Origin: Chaetoderma sp. LZ-2023a
Taxonomy: Eukaryota; Mollusca; Caudofoveata; Chaetodermatida; Chaetodermatidae
Assembly: GCA_034401795.1 (NCBI GenBank)
Contig: CM067369.1
Location: 184,578,881 to 184,642,880 of the forward strand
Direction: 5' to 3'
DNA length: 64,000 nucleotides
Below, piece by piece: positions 1 to 11,147 of this stretch (position 1 is its first letter; every line of letters begins with the position of its first letter). The translations under genes were made by a program, and so were the position numbers. The notes below the pieces were generated by a model that did not search any database, had not been told where the DNA came from, and saw only the letters and a program-made list of their open reading frames with translations.

Positions 1-43
1 ACTAAATTTGTCAGGAAAACCTCGATTAGGTCTATCTATTGTG

Positions 44-182
44 AAATGTCCGTTTCCAGAACAAGACAATGCCATTCTTGGAAATTTACCACCGGAAAGA
101 CTGGCTCGATTCTCGCGCCTGTCATTCCTGTCATAAATTTTCAAAAATAGTCCTCTGGACTGCAAATGGCCATTTCTCTAGC
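44..182. mobile_element. P-family fragment
   Basis: AATGTCCGTTTCCAGAACAA, AAATTTACCACCGGAAAGAC, TGGCTCGATTCTCGCGCC and AATTTTCAAAAATAGTCC keep the family order. Confidence 0.7.
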
Positions 183-837
183 CGATTTTATGGACTTGTT
201 TCTAGGCTTGTGCATTTATGGGTCAAAGAGCGAAAGAATCACCAAATTTGACATAGCACTTCATAATGTAGGATAAAATCAGAAGGTTCAATCGAAGGTT
301 TGTATCTTAAAGGTTAACCAGGCATATATAGTTTACTGAAATTAAAAACTCACCAAAGCACATGCACTCCCAATCGCACACACTCACTTCCACACGCACA
401 TGAACTCATGTACATACACTCCCGTGGGTTTACATCCAATATAGTAGGTCTACGCCAACATCTAACCATATCAACACTAGTATTATAACTCAAGTCATGC
501 TATTAAGCTGTTGCATATCTTAAGCACAATTTGAATGAAAGGTATTGATACCTTCGGCAGCAACACTATCCAGTCAAATTAGTATCAAAATTATACAGCA
601 AGGGAACCTATTATGTGTCTACATTTCGTGCTCTAATGATAAAGGATCGGGAAAACTTGAAAAATATACGATAGATATATTCATCACAAAGTAAGCATAT
701 GGCCCGTAAGTGTGCACAATCACATAATAATGTGACTGACAATAGTATAATACAATTTCACAATGGATACACAAAACTATTTACATTAGAAGTATTTTCC
801 ATGCATGTACTATATGACTATCCTGAAACTCTAACCT
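183..837. other. No gene seen
   Basis: AT-rich DNA with one hairpin remnant (555-600). Short frames show no family resemblance. Confidence 0.7.
555..600. mobile_element. CRE-MITE right hairpin arm remnant
   Basis: GGCAGCAACACTATCCAGTC then AAATTAGTATCAAAATTATA match the right arm of the central hairpin. Confidence 0.65.
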
Positions 838-975
838 TTGTATTGGCGATATGTGAAATGGTCATTTGCTGGTCCGGAGGAGTGTTTACGACAAATGGAC
901 ACAGGAATGATCGACTCGGTTACCGAGCCAGTCATTCCAGTGCTCCATTGTCGGAAACACTCCTCTCCTAGGCCG
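838..975. mobile_element. Palindrome related to the P-family hairpin
   Basis: CCGGAGGAGTGTTTACGAC to GTCGGAAACACTCCTCTCC, meeting at GACTCGGTTACCGAGCC. The centre matches the P hairpin but the outer arms are new. Confidence 0.75.
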
Positions 976-2390
976 CCAATGTCCTTTCATTGTATGTTTA
1001 AGGTTCTCTTTTTTTTTCTTTTTTCTTTTTTTTTAAAACATATTTTTATTGTAATAAATGTATTTGGAGAAAAGGATCTTGTGGCATGCTCGTTTAACAT
1101 ACAAATATCCTTTTCAAATAGAAATATTATATAACGGTAGTTAAATTAGCTGACAGTCGTCTCCTCATACAATGGGCGAAGCTCATGGAGCAGCTGTGCT
1201 TTTTTGTGAGGTTCCATGGATCCCCAGAGGCGAGCGCCAGAAACCCCCCTGTCCGTTGTGCTCTGGAAAGTCGCTTTAGCTACTCCTCGAAAAGGGTGGG
1301 GAGTCGCTTTCCCCACTCCTTGGCATCGGTGAGTGCAATCATCTGGAGCAGGTCGGATTTGCGGGTCTTAGAATAGCCTCTAAGACCGGATTGCTTTGCC
1401 ATCACTCGAAGCTGTGTTATAGTAACCATGATGCAAGGTCTATATATTAGATCTTAAACCGGCTATCTCTAGATGGTTGATTTCTGCCCATCCTTGAGGC
1501 GCCTATATACGAGTTATTGTCTCAAATGCGTGGCATGATGTGTTTAAGTTCGTCCATAGCTAAACTGAACTTTCTCCTGGCACAGGCCTTCTTGTAGTTC
1601 ATTCTGTTGGAATGTTTACGACCCCCACATGCTTTACATAGTTCAGTCTGTATAAATACCTACCCCGTATCCTCTGCATGGCGTCGGCTCAACAGCAGCC
1701 TTCCGAAACTGAGCATTGTGTGTCCCACAATATTCTCCAACACAGTTCTGTAAGCATCCAACAGGCTTACCTCGCATGAGCCATTTGCATGTATTATAAT
1801 GCATGTTTGATAACGTCTATATCAAGGATCTTAAACCTTGGGCCTGAGTATCTTGTATGTATTTGTGTGGCCCATGTATCAAATTCCTATGCCTCAGGTA
1901 TTGAGAGGGTGGTGGGAGTCGCGGATCGCAGAACGGTTGCCTGTGGAGGGCGGGGGGGGGGGGGTGGGGGTTGGTGGTATTTTTCTACTACCGGCTATAC
2001 TACTCCTATTTAATTATGACGCCACCTACTTGAGAGGCAGGTTCGGATCCGCCTATTGACATCGACGAAGCGCCGCTAATAGCGTTTAGCATTCTTATCA
2101 ATACCTGTGAAAATCACCTTGTAAAAGAGCTTAAAGGAAAACTCACCTTATTTTATACTAAGCATTCCGATGATAGAATTTGCCAACGATAATCCATCCA
2201 TGACATTTTAAGCTTGTTTATCATACCGACAACGGAAGATATTCAGACTTTAGTAATTAAATATTGATACATTTCTACAGCCTATGATAGCTGTCATGAT
2301 TTACTTTTTAAAGCAATCACTTAGCCTGTCCGCGTCGGTATATACCCTCAGGCATAGAGGTGCCATTTACAGCAACCATAGAGGTTAGAA
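976..2390. other. No host gene seen
   Basis: Holds a poly-T run (1008-1033), the SAP-like fragment region and a poly-G run near 1951. Overlapping frames near 1789-2059 cross the G run and look like chance. Confidence 0.65.
1280..1402 (-). pseudogene. Short SAP/Rho-N-like peptide fragment
   Basis: A 40-aa frame reads GLRGYSKTRKSDLLQMIALT, the style of small helical DNA-binding motifs in some mobile elements. The stop after LPTLFEE makes it short. The function is not established and it may be a fragment of a larger repeat (about 1150-1400). Confidence 0.35.
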
Positions 2391-2505
2391 GTTGGATATT
2401 TTGAGACTAATTTGACAATTTCCAGTCAAATTAGTTTTAAAATATTCATGACGGTGATTATTAAATAATAAAGAATGTAATGCATTGGCACTTAGATGAC
2501 GTCAT
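2391..2505. mobile_element. CRE-MITE hairpin remnant with nearby CRE
   Basis: GTTGGATATTTTGAGACTAA and CAGTCAAATTAGTTTTAAAA form a short hairpin (2391-2449). A CRE palindrome lies at 2497. Confidence 0.7.
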
Positions 2506-2879
2506 ACACTATCGCTTTAGGAGACAAAATGGTTGCGATCACTGTTACACTGTGCAATATTAACGGGATATTACAAAGCAGATAATTGTGATACAGATAA
2601 GGGAATGTGACAAGTTATGAATGAAATGGAATCTGTAAACATCTGTAAGTGTAATACAACATTTGAGATGAGATTAGCATCCTTTAAATCCTTCATTCCC
2701 CTTTCTTTCAATCTTTTATTTTCCTACCCGCTGTTCTCTCCACGCTCCAGTCTACCACACCAATTTGCTCACGAACCGTAGTACTTTAGCATTGAATTCT
2801 CAGTATCATCAGTTACAGTGGAAGAAACGGGCCGGGAAAGGGCCGGCAGGTATGATATGTAGCACCCTCGCTCAGTAAG

Positions 2880-3250
2880 AGGAAGACAGTATTTTATTGT
2901 GATCGGGTCTGTCTGGCTGTGTGTTCGTCCGGCCGTTCGCCCGCACATGTATCTAAAAAACTGATGCGATTTCGCTCGAACGTAACACGAGGAAGGAGCT
3001 TACTGTGCAACCGGATTTCCAGACGTTGACCGTGATCCCGATAAAAGAACCCGGAACCAGATCGGATCAAATTCTAGATCTATGGATATCTCGAAGACTG
3101 ACGGTCCGATTTTGCTCAAATTTTAACACGAGAAAGAATGCCCTAGTAGGATTTCACAGATTTCGGCGTGATCCAATGAAATCATGAAAATCCAAAAAGT
3201 CTGGAAAATCCAAAAACTTCTTACAATGTGACAAAAACGAGAGGGCGAGG
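2880..3250 (+). repeat. Possible dispersed repeat
   Basis: GGGTCTGTCTGGCTGTGTGT, ATCTAAAAAACTGATGCGAT and two AACACGAGRAAG stretches about 140 bp apart suggest an internally duplicated repeat. No protein family is recognised. Confidence 0.4.
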
Positions 3251-3574
3251 GTCTGCAATCTCCGATTGCTCGGCTTTAATTATTTAATGGGATGATCGCT
3301 CGTTTATTATCCACGGCTCTTATTGCTCTAGATATCAAATATAATCTACCTTATCTGTTTTGTGCGGCAGTCCTGTAGTACATGTTTGGGATGAAATGTA
3401 AATGAATACGCATTATATTGGTCCATTATCATCTTCATTAATGAATAATATATCAAATTTAGCGTCAATACGATAAAGCCACGCAGCATTAACAAAGTCC
3501 CCTATTCTACCTCATTCCATTCCTTCTTTCTCTAATATTGTTCCTTCGTTCTTCCATTATTCAGTTTAACGCAT

Positions 3575-3725
3575 ATACACACACGCACGCACGCGCGCGC
3601 GCGCGTACGCACGCACCCAGGCAGGCAGGCAGGCAGGCGGGCAGGCAGGCACACGCGTAGCCACGCACGTGCGTAACCACGCACGCGCGCACAGGCTCGC
3701 GCACGCACTCACGCACGCACAGTTC
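3575..3725 (+). repeat. CACG and GGCA short-repeat tract
   Basis: CACGCACG, CGCGCGCG and GGCAGGCA runs. The Cys-rich minus-strand frame is an artefact. Confidence 0.93.
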
Positions 3726-3991
3726 ACTAATACCTTGCTCGGGATGCATGATGTTTTAGCACCATAAAAACCCTGTTACAGGTCATGTATAAACCTCAAA
3801 CAAGTTAGTTGCACTAATAAAAAAATTATTTCTATAATTTCTGTCATCTATGACCTTCACATTAAATACCATCAACTAAGTCGGTTATTCATAACATTTA
3901 GCAAATATATCGCGATTCGCAAAGACCAAGATTTTTACGATGATATGATGAAAAGTTGGGGGAATCGTGAAAAACTCTGAAATTAATTTGC

Positions 3992-4048
3992 CTGTAAGCT
4001 GTTGCTATCTATAGTAGCAACATTTTCCAACCAAAGTAATTTCAAAAT
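3992..4048. mobile_element. CRE-MITE hairpin remnant
   Basis: GTAAGCTGTTGCTATCTATA and GTAGCAACATTTTCCAACCA, then AGTAATTTCAAAATA. Confidence 0.6.
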
Positions 4049-4121
4049 AGTCAATTATAGTTTGACGCTGACATCCATTGACACTAACGGAGGGAGTGTT
4101 ATAGCTAGAAATCGATACTTC

Positions 4122-4481
4122 AATGGACCGTTCCAGTTTTAGCTATACCCCGACCATCTCTATCTAGGCTCCACCCACACCTTGTCGCGTTGGGATCGAC
4201 CGATCTTTGAACTCCCTGACTATCAATTTCCAGAAAACTATACAGGTAAGCCGTTAAATATTGTGGAACTAATTTGACTGTCAAATTAGTTTCAAAATAT
4301 TTTAACGGAATGTTTTATTAAGTGGTGAAGACATACAATTCGTACGATATGTCGAACTATTAAGCGCTAAAGACGGATTATATCGAGTCATTCATGTCGT
4401 CATGATTATGACATCATCGTACACGTCGCGTAGTTAATTATGACGTCATATGATGGATTGATAAACTTGGAAAGGTCCATT
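4122..4481 (-). mobile_element. CRE-MITE, near full length
   Basis: It starts AATGGACCGTTCCAGTTTTA and ends AAACTTGGAAAGGTCCATT, with the GATC arm first, a shortened central hairpin (ACTAATTTGACTGTCAAATT), then the CRE arm with TGACGTCA at 4441. Confidence 0.9.
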
Positions 4482-4870
4482 CCCATTGTGTGCATATTTC
4501 CCGACCCACACGACCCCATCCATAACATCTTCATAAATGAAAATATCCCACTATATATAAGATATATCGACATATCGTGATTTTAATTCACTATATAGCG
4601 GGATAATTTATAATGCTTATATACCGTGTGCATCTGCGACATATTAACGAATTATATCCAGCATTCCATAAATAACAAGCTTTTAAGCATGTAAGAGCTA
4701 ATCATATATGTGGAAATACCATCCAATAACACGCTACGAGCAAACGTTGCTATGACGGATAATTGGTTTTTTGTCCAAAGACTTTGGATGTTTTCAGAAT
4801 TAAAGGCGACCTACAAATCTTTTCAAACCTTCGCACATTTTAGGTCAGGGCATAGATAGTAAGTACTTAA

Positions 4871-5288
4871 ACCCTTTAACCCTAGAATCTAGTCAAGAAA
4901 ATTTCAATTTTCTCATAGAAAATGTCCATTTGCAAACCAAGAGAAGACTATTTTTGAAAATTTGCCACTGGAATGACTGGCTCGGTTATCGAGCCAGTCA
5001 TTCCAGTGGTAAATTTTCAAAAACAGTCTTCTTTTGGTCTACAAATGGACATTTCTTAAGACCACTGCAGAAGTCTTTTTTGGCTGATATAAGTGTCCAT
5101 GGTTAAGAAGTCCCTACAATTTTCATTCATCTAACTTATTGGGAAGCTTCGTTATCTAAGCTCAAAACTGAGCAATCGAGAGTCATGTCAGTGAGAAATT
5201 TTATAAAAAATAGTCTTCTCTTGGCCTGCAAATGGATATTCAATAAGCGCATATTGTGATTTCCTGAACAAGTTCAGCCGTTAAAGGG
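4871..5288. mobile_element. P-family MITE with TTAA flanks and central hairpin
   Basis: TTAA lies at both ends (4867-4870 and 5289-5292). Termini are ACCCTTTAACC and, inverted, CCCTTTAACGG. A hairpin at about 4942-5031 has arms of about 43 nt meeting at GGCTCGGTTATCGAGCC. TTAA duplication with CCCTTTAA ends resembles piggyBac-type MITEs. No protein is encoded. Confidence 0.85.
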
Positions 5289-5292
5289 TTAA

Positions 5293-6645
5293 TTACCAGT
5301 CTTTGTTGTATTGACATTTGAGGCAGGTGAAGCTCAGCCTACCTGAATCTATCCCTGTCCGGGAACACGGTGGTGATACCATTGTATAAATATCTATATT
5401 TGAATGAGTGAACATAACATGTTCTAACGCAGACACTCATTTAAAGAGTATAACAGCGCCAGACCTTGGTAAAATTGATTTTTTTCCTTACTGACGTGCA
5501 TCGCGGCGTTTCATTCACAAATGTATTGTGGTTGGGAATAAACGTAAGAAGATATTATCTTCAAATCCCATAAACACGGAGATGTGCATGCATTAGGGAT
5601 ATGGAACAATCTAGTTTGGTTTTTTTCGGTTCTTTTATTTAATTCCTTAACGATTATGGTGACGTCGCCTCGGGATTTCACAGCTTTGATCGCTATTTTG
5701 CATTAGTTAGTAACCTAGCATACCACTAGCAAATGCTCGCTTCATGTATACGTGGTTATTTATTTTTCTTCAGGTTAGAAATGCATAGACCAGTACTGTT
5801 ATCACATTTGCGTTCCGGATTTTCAAGTAATTCCCTCGCTGATACTCATTTAAACAGCTTGGCGAACTGAGACAATGCACTCGAACGACGCGTGGCATCA
5901 GTTAAAACAGAAAGCGAGGGGCTCCATTTCTAGTCATTCCCGCCCAAGTTCAAGTTCACTTCATTACACTCATGCCTCCGGGGCATGTGAGGATAGATAT
6001 TTACAAAATAATGGCAGCGATAATATATAGATTACATTTTAAATACAGATTATGCGGTTATTTTGCAATTAAAACATTAGTTGCGTTCATTACATTATTC
6101 GAGTTCTATGTTATAATTATTCTATTGTATTTTTATTAGGCAGGCTATATTTATTCTATTGAGCGACGTGTTTCTTAGCAAATTTAAGCAATTTACATAA
6201 ATTTCTGAAGAAAGGTCCATTGCATATTCTTATAAGTACCTTTGTTTTTTCTGCATTTTTACTTGTGATATAGATAGTACTGTGGCATATGTTTTGTCCT
6301 TACGTCATTGTATTTGCTGTAGTCGTAGAGAAAGTGTTTTTCGTCATCCAGTTTATTACAAACTGTCTGTCATTTCTGTCTATTCTTGTCCATTCTGAAG
6401 TCTCAATTGTTAAGTTATGGTTTACTGTCCTAAAGTAAAAATTATACTGATGTCCTTAACAGGTAATGCAATTAGATATTTTTCAAATTGAAACCCCTCC
6501 TTGATTGAACCCCCCCCCCCCCACCCCATTTCTGGCTATTCTTCGATATCCCACCGTTTACCCGCGTTGTGATCGATTTAAAACTGAATCCTGAATTATT
6601 TCCAGGGAAATGTATCGTGATCTCTGTCACAATCACCCATTTAAC
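5293..6645. other. No gene or repeat recognised
   Basis: AT-rich single-copy-looking sequence with a poly-C run near 6512. Confidence 0.65.
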
Positions 6646-6905
6646 AATGGAGGGATCCGATCCATCGCTCGAGTATATGGCGTCATAATCAAATACCCTC
6701 GCTTATTGGCTGACGTCGCAATCAGAATGACGTAGCTCCGTCACAAAAAAATTGAAAAGTCTTCGGTGGATCTACAATTTAAAAAAACCCATTCTTTAGA
6801 ATGTTTTGAAACTAAATAGACTAGAAGCAGTTAAAGCCATGGTCAAATTTGTTTCAAAATATTCAACAACTTACCTGTAAAATTGAGCTTGGAATTCTTG
6901 CAAGT
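6646..6905 (+). mobile_element. CRE-MITE, degraded copy
   Basis: A diverged CRE arm (GCGTCATAATCA, GACGTAGCTCCGTCAC) and hairpin remnants (TGTTTCAAAATATTCAACAACTTACCTGTA) remain. The GATC arm is mostly lost. Confidence 0.6.
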
Positions 6906-6933
6906 CTGTGTTTCAGTTGCATTCATCAATTAA

Positions 6934-7348
6934 AATTAACCTTTCCAGAGTCTCCATCCATCATCTGACCTCGTATGCCGTCATAATCAGCTCAGCGCGT
7001 GTATGATGACGTCACACTCATTACGTCACAAAGGGTTCCATATAGACCGTCACCAAATCTCAAATACTCCGACACGTTGTATGAATTGTATGTCTTTGTA
7101 ATTGTTTGCTATTTAATAAACATGCTGTTGAATATTTTGAAACTAATTTGCCCGGGCGCTGTTGCTGCCGTAGGCAGCAGCAGCACCAAGTCAAATTGCT
7201 TTCAAAATGTTCAACAGCTTAAATGTGTAGCCTTTTTGGAAATTAATAGGCACGGTGTTCAGAGATCGGTCGATCCCAACACGAGTGAAATGTGGGTGGA
7301 GCTTAGCTAGAGATGGGCGGGGCATAGCTAAAACCGGAAAGGTCCATT
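6934..7348 (+). mobile_element. CRE-MITE, full length
   Basis: Start CTTTCCAGAGTCTCCATCC, CRE at 7007, hairpin 7127-7218 with GTTGCTGCCGTAGGCAGCAG at its centre, GATC arm, and end AACCGGAAAGGTCCATT. Open frames across it are chance. Confidence 0.92.
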
Positions 7349-7435
7349 CTGGTACAAAGTGATCGAAATATATATATAGAAGTAGGAATATCCATAACTT
7401 TCAACGAAATATTGAGCAGACAATACAGTAATTTA

Positions 7436-7806
7436 TGAATCAAATCTGTCACTCAAGTATATGACGTCATGATCAATTAGGTCAGCTGTAGGCTACCGTC
7501 ACAATCAAAATACGTAATGAATGACGTATCTAAGTCCGTCACGAACGCTTAATAGTCCGATAAGTGTACGAATCGTGTGTCTTTACAATTTAAGTAGCAT
7601 TCTTTTGAATATTTTGAAACTAATATTTGACTGGGTGATAGGCAGCAGCATCTCCCAGTCAAATTGGTTTCAAAATGTGCAACAGCTTACATGTATAGTT
7701 ACCATATGTTATTGAGATTCTGGGAATTCAGGGTTCGATCGATCCCAACACTGGCAGAGTGTTGGCAGAGATTAGATGGAAATGGGCGGGACGTAGCTAA
7801 AGTGTA
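7436..7806 (+). mobile_element. CRE-MITE, worn ends
   Basis: CRE at 7462, hairpin with ATAGGCAGCAGC, TTCGATCGATCCCAACACTG and GGGCGGGACGTAGCTAAAG are seen. Neither terminal repeat is clear. Confidence 0.82.
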
Positions 7807-7810
7807 TTCA

Positions 7811-7945
7811 GCCATTAGAGGTAGAGACAAGAGACTATGTGATAGATACAATGCTGTTGAAGATGAGAATCACTTTCTATTTTATTGCCAAGAATATAAC
7901 ACAGAACGCCAAAAATACATACCAAATGATTATATGGTAAACTAA
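7811..7945 (+). pseudogene. Short LINE C-terminal fragment
   Basis: RLCDRYNAVEDENHFLFYCQ resembles the Cys/His tail of the LINE at 57-60 kb (DEYHYLF). It abuts the 3' part of a CRE-MITE at 7436-7806. The first Cys of the knuckle is kept but the second is Tyr. Confidence 0.65.
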
Positions 7946-8369
7946 AATTATGAAAACACACAAGCCTTGTTATCCAAATACAATAAACCTGTTTTGATCA
8001 AATTATATAAACGTAGGGCCTATATGATTAGCAAAGAAAATTAACGCGTAACAGAACCGTTTTAACCTGCACAGTTATGCACTCAATTTGAACACAAACG
8101 ATTATATAGAGCTGGCCGGATGATGAGATGGGATGACGACAACGGTGGACTGCCGTGTGCCACGCGGTTGACGAGAACAAATGGTTTGGCAGGCTGATAG
8201 TTGAGCCGCAATCACCCCGCTCTGGAAAGATGCCCTTGGCCCTGAGAGGTGGCTGATGGGCGTGCTTGCTCGCTGCTGTGTTTCCTGGCGATGGCTTGCA
8301 TGACGACGAAATGACGCGGACGTGGAGATGAGGGGCGCAGCTCTGAATCCACACGTGAAACGGAAGTAT
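7946..8369. other. No gene recognised
   Basis: A locally GC-rich patch with minus-strand frames of 61 and 108 codons that resemble nothing I know. Confidence 0.55.
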
Positions 8370-8529
8370 AATTCACCTTTTCAGAGTATCCATCCATCGT
8401 CTGACCTCGTATAACGTCATAATCATCTCAGTGCGTGTATGATGACGTCACAATCATTACGTCACAAAGGGTTCCATATAGAACATCACCAAATCTCAAA
8501 TACTCCGACACGTTGTATGAATTGTCTGT
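8370..8529 (+). mobile_element. CRE-MITE CRE arm, tandem partial copy
   Basis: AATTCACCTTTTCAGAGTAT to GACACGTTGTATGAATTGT only. A complete copy starts directly after it, so the CRE arm is duplicated head to tail. Confidence 0.85.
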
Positions 8530-8939
8530 ATTCACCTTTCCAGAGTATCCATCCATCATCTGACCTAGTGTAACATCATAATCAGCTCAGCGTGTGCATG
8601 ATGACGTCACAATCATTACATCACAAAGGGTTCCATATAGACCGTCATCAAATCTCAGAGTCCGACACGTTGTCTCAATTGCATGTCTTTGTAGTTCTTT
8701 GCTATTTAAGAAACATGCTGTTGAATATGTTGAAACTAATTTGACTGGGCGCTGTTGCTGCCTTAGGCAGCAACAGCACCCAGTCAAATTAGTTTCAAAA
8801 TATTCAACAGCTTACCTGTATAGTTTTTTTTAGATCGATAGTCAGGGAGTTCAGAGATCGATCGATCCGAACACGAGCGAGGTGTGGGTGGAGCTTAGCT
8901 AGAGATGGGCGGGGCATAGCAAAAATGGAAATGTCCATT
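8530..8939 (+). mobile_element. CRE-MITE, full length with best-preserved hairpin
   Basis: ATTCACCTTTCCAGAGTATC to GGAAATGTCCATT. The central hairpin at 8718-8810 has arms of about 44 nt meeting at GCTGCCTTAGGCAGC, with about two mismatches. Confidence 0.94.
8718..8810. repeat. Central hairpin of a CRE-MITE (reference copy)
   Basis: Left arm CTGTTGAATATGTTGAAAC, AATTTGACTGGGCGCTGTTG; right arm is its complement. It is long enough to form a pre-miRNA-like or cruciform structure. Hairpin-only copies occur at 2391, 18727, 20838, 22392, 34779, 52536 and 54428. Confidence 0.93.
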
Positions 8940-9286
8940 GGCCTGGACGTGTTGTGGATGTCAGTGTCGTAGTGGATATTGAGGCTGCTTGGATGTGGAT
9001 GCTATTGTGGCTCTCCTTTCCTCAGCGCGTCGACAACACTTTAACATACGTATGAAATGGTTTCTTTGCGCCTAGTTACTGACGACTTGACTGTTAGGCC
9101 CATTAATCCAGAATCAGCACCATTTCCATTCAACTTATTATTTCTAACAATAACAGGTGATAATTTTAAGTTTTAACTCAATGAGTTTTTGTTTACAAAC
9201 ACTAGATTTTAATTTTGTTTTTTCCCCCGTTTTTTGTTTACATGCAATTTTTCATTTACGTTTATTAGATACTATTAGCTTTGCTC
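8940..9286. other. No feature recognised
   Basis: Ordinary AT-rich sequence between MITEs. Confidence 0.6.
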
Positions 9287-9555
9287 AAGTGTTGGGATCG
9301 ATCGAACCCTGAATGCACTAAATCTAAATTTCTACAATACTATCCAGGTAAGCTGTTAAATAGCAACAGAGCCCAGTCAAATTAGTTTCAAAGTACTCGA
9401 CAGAATTTTTATTAAATAGTAAAGACATTCAATTGTTACTACTTCCTGAAGGACTTGGCTACGACATTCATTACGTGGTTAATTGTGACGTCAGCCTACC
9501 TGTGACGTAATTTATTATGGCGTCATATATTTGACTGAAAGATTGGATTCATTAA
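9287..9555 (-). mobile_element. CRE-MITE, partial
   Basis: GTGTTGGGATCGATCGAACC, half of the hairpin (AGCAACAGAGCCCAGTCAAA), TTTATTAAATAGTAAAGACA and CRE at 9487. The outer GATC-arm end is missing. Confidence 0.85.
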
Positions 9556-9929
9556 TAGCGGATTCCAGTTTATCAGTCAATCATACGACGTCATAAATAA
9601 TTACGTCATGAATGGCGTAGGTAAGTTCTTCACGAACGCTTACTTGATGACGACGGACTAAGCGTTGTTGTACGAATTGTATGTCTACTATTTAATAAAA
9701 ATTCTGTTGAATATTTTGAAACCAATTTAACTGGGCGCCGTTGCTGCCATAGGTAGCAACGGCACTCAGTCAAATTAGTTTTAAAAATATACACCAGCTT
9801 ACGTATATAGTTTTCTGGAAATTGAGTCATTGAGTTCATGGATCGATTGATCGATCCCAACACGGACGAAGGGGTGGTGGGGATTAGCTAGAAATGGGAG
9901 GGGCATAGCTAAAATTGGATTCCTCCATT
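9556..9929 (+). mobile_element. CRE-MITE, full length, TGGATTC-type ends
   Basis: Starts around GGATTCCAGTTTATC and ends ATTGGATTCCTCCATT. The hairpin has GCCGTTGCTGCC opposite GGTAGCAACGGC, a paired change from the usual CTGTTGC and GCAACAG. It lies head to head with the preceding minus copy. Confidence 0.9.
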
Positions 9930-10288
9930 GCCTACGGCTCTGCGATTCCTAATTGTGTGTATTTATTGTTGCAGTTTCCAATAAGCCCATGTCTGTGTTC
10001 TCAGGCATTATGCAAACTTAATGGCGATTTTATTCACAGATTGCCCGTTCAGTCTTTCCTCTATCACGTTTCCCGTGGTTCGGTTTTTATTTGTGCCCTG
10101 CGCTAATCTCCGCGTGAAGGTTGCCGATAAGCTAACGCTGGCTTTTCACTATTGATCATGGAAGAACAGAAATGACAAATTCTTTCGATGTAGCGAATAC
10201 TCCGTTTTCATTCTTCTTTATGGTGGGTGGAGGTGGTAGGGTCGGTGTGTGGTGGGGGGGGGGGGGGATTAACACTGGTGATCAATTG
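9930..10288. other. No gene recognised
   Basis: Contains a GGTGGTAGGGT-rich patch and a poly-G run near 10254. Confidence 0.6.
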
Positions 10289-10454
10289 CAGATTTCTGCA
10301 GTATGCAATCCCAATCCCAGTCAAGGTCTCACGTGTCGGCTAACTGAAATTATTGAGTGGAGACCAAATATTTTAAGATGTTTCAAGAAAGTAAGGGTTA
10401 TAACTTTTTGGTGTGGGGAGTGGTGCAAGAATATCATTTACGTATCACCATAAC

Positions 10455-10497
<43 letters not shown>

Positions 10498-10945
10498 ACA
10501 GCCAGATTTCGGCGGTACACAATCCCAGTCAAGGTCTCAGAGGGATCAATGCATTTCTGAAAGTCCTATTAAATCTATGCAGGCTAACTAAAGTTATCAA
10601 GCGGAGATAAAAGAATTTACGTTTTTACAAGAAATCAAGGTGGATTACTCTTGTGATTACAATCGAATTTCGCCCAAGCGCAATCCCAGTCAAGGTCTCA
10701 TACAGAGGTATGTATTTCCAGTTTTCCACAGAATCCATGCAGGTTAAGCGATGTTATCGAACATAAACAAAATATTTCATGATTTTTTTAAAGAAATCAA
10801 GTGGGGTAATTGCATGATTTCAGTCAGATTTCGGCCAAACGCAATCACAGTAAAGGTCTCACGCAGAGCGACGTATTTCCGAAATCGTAACTGAATTCAT
10901 ACAAGGTAATTGGAGTTATCGAGCGGAAACCATAGGCAGACTCAC
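10289..10945 (+). repeat. 161-bp tandem array, four units
   Basis: Units start with CAGATTTCGGC-like sequence at 10289, 10503, 10664 and 10825. Each contains CAATCCCAGTCAAGGTCTCA and ends near TTATCGAGCGGA. The last two spacings are exactly 161 bp. The first unit is longer because a GAT microsatellite (10455-10496) lies within it. Confidence 0.85.
10455..10496 (+). repeat. GAT microsatellite
   Basis: About 14 GAT/ATG units lie within the first unit of the 161-bp array. Confidence 0.97.
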
Positions 10946-11147
10946 GGACGCACTCACGCATGAACAGACTGGGACCGTGCCTGCCGAGTGCTTGGTGTGA
11001 TTAAAATGTATTGACGTGATATGATAGATGACAAGGAAAGATAATTATTAAATAGTTTTCTTTTGATTAGAAATAGCGAACCGCTATGTGAAGCCATATG
11101 GAAACCTCAGGAATAAATAAAGACAAGAAATTAATATTTTTTCTTAA

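Noticed and set aside
4540..4625. Possible AT palindrome (CTATATATAAG and CACTATATAG)
   Set aside because: Arms are short and low complexity; expected by chance in AT-rich DNA.
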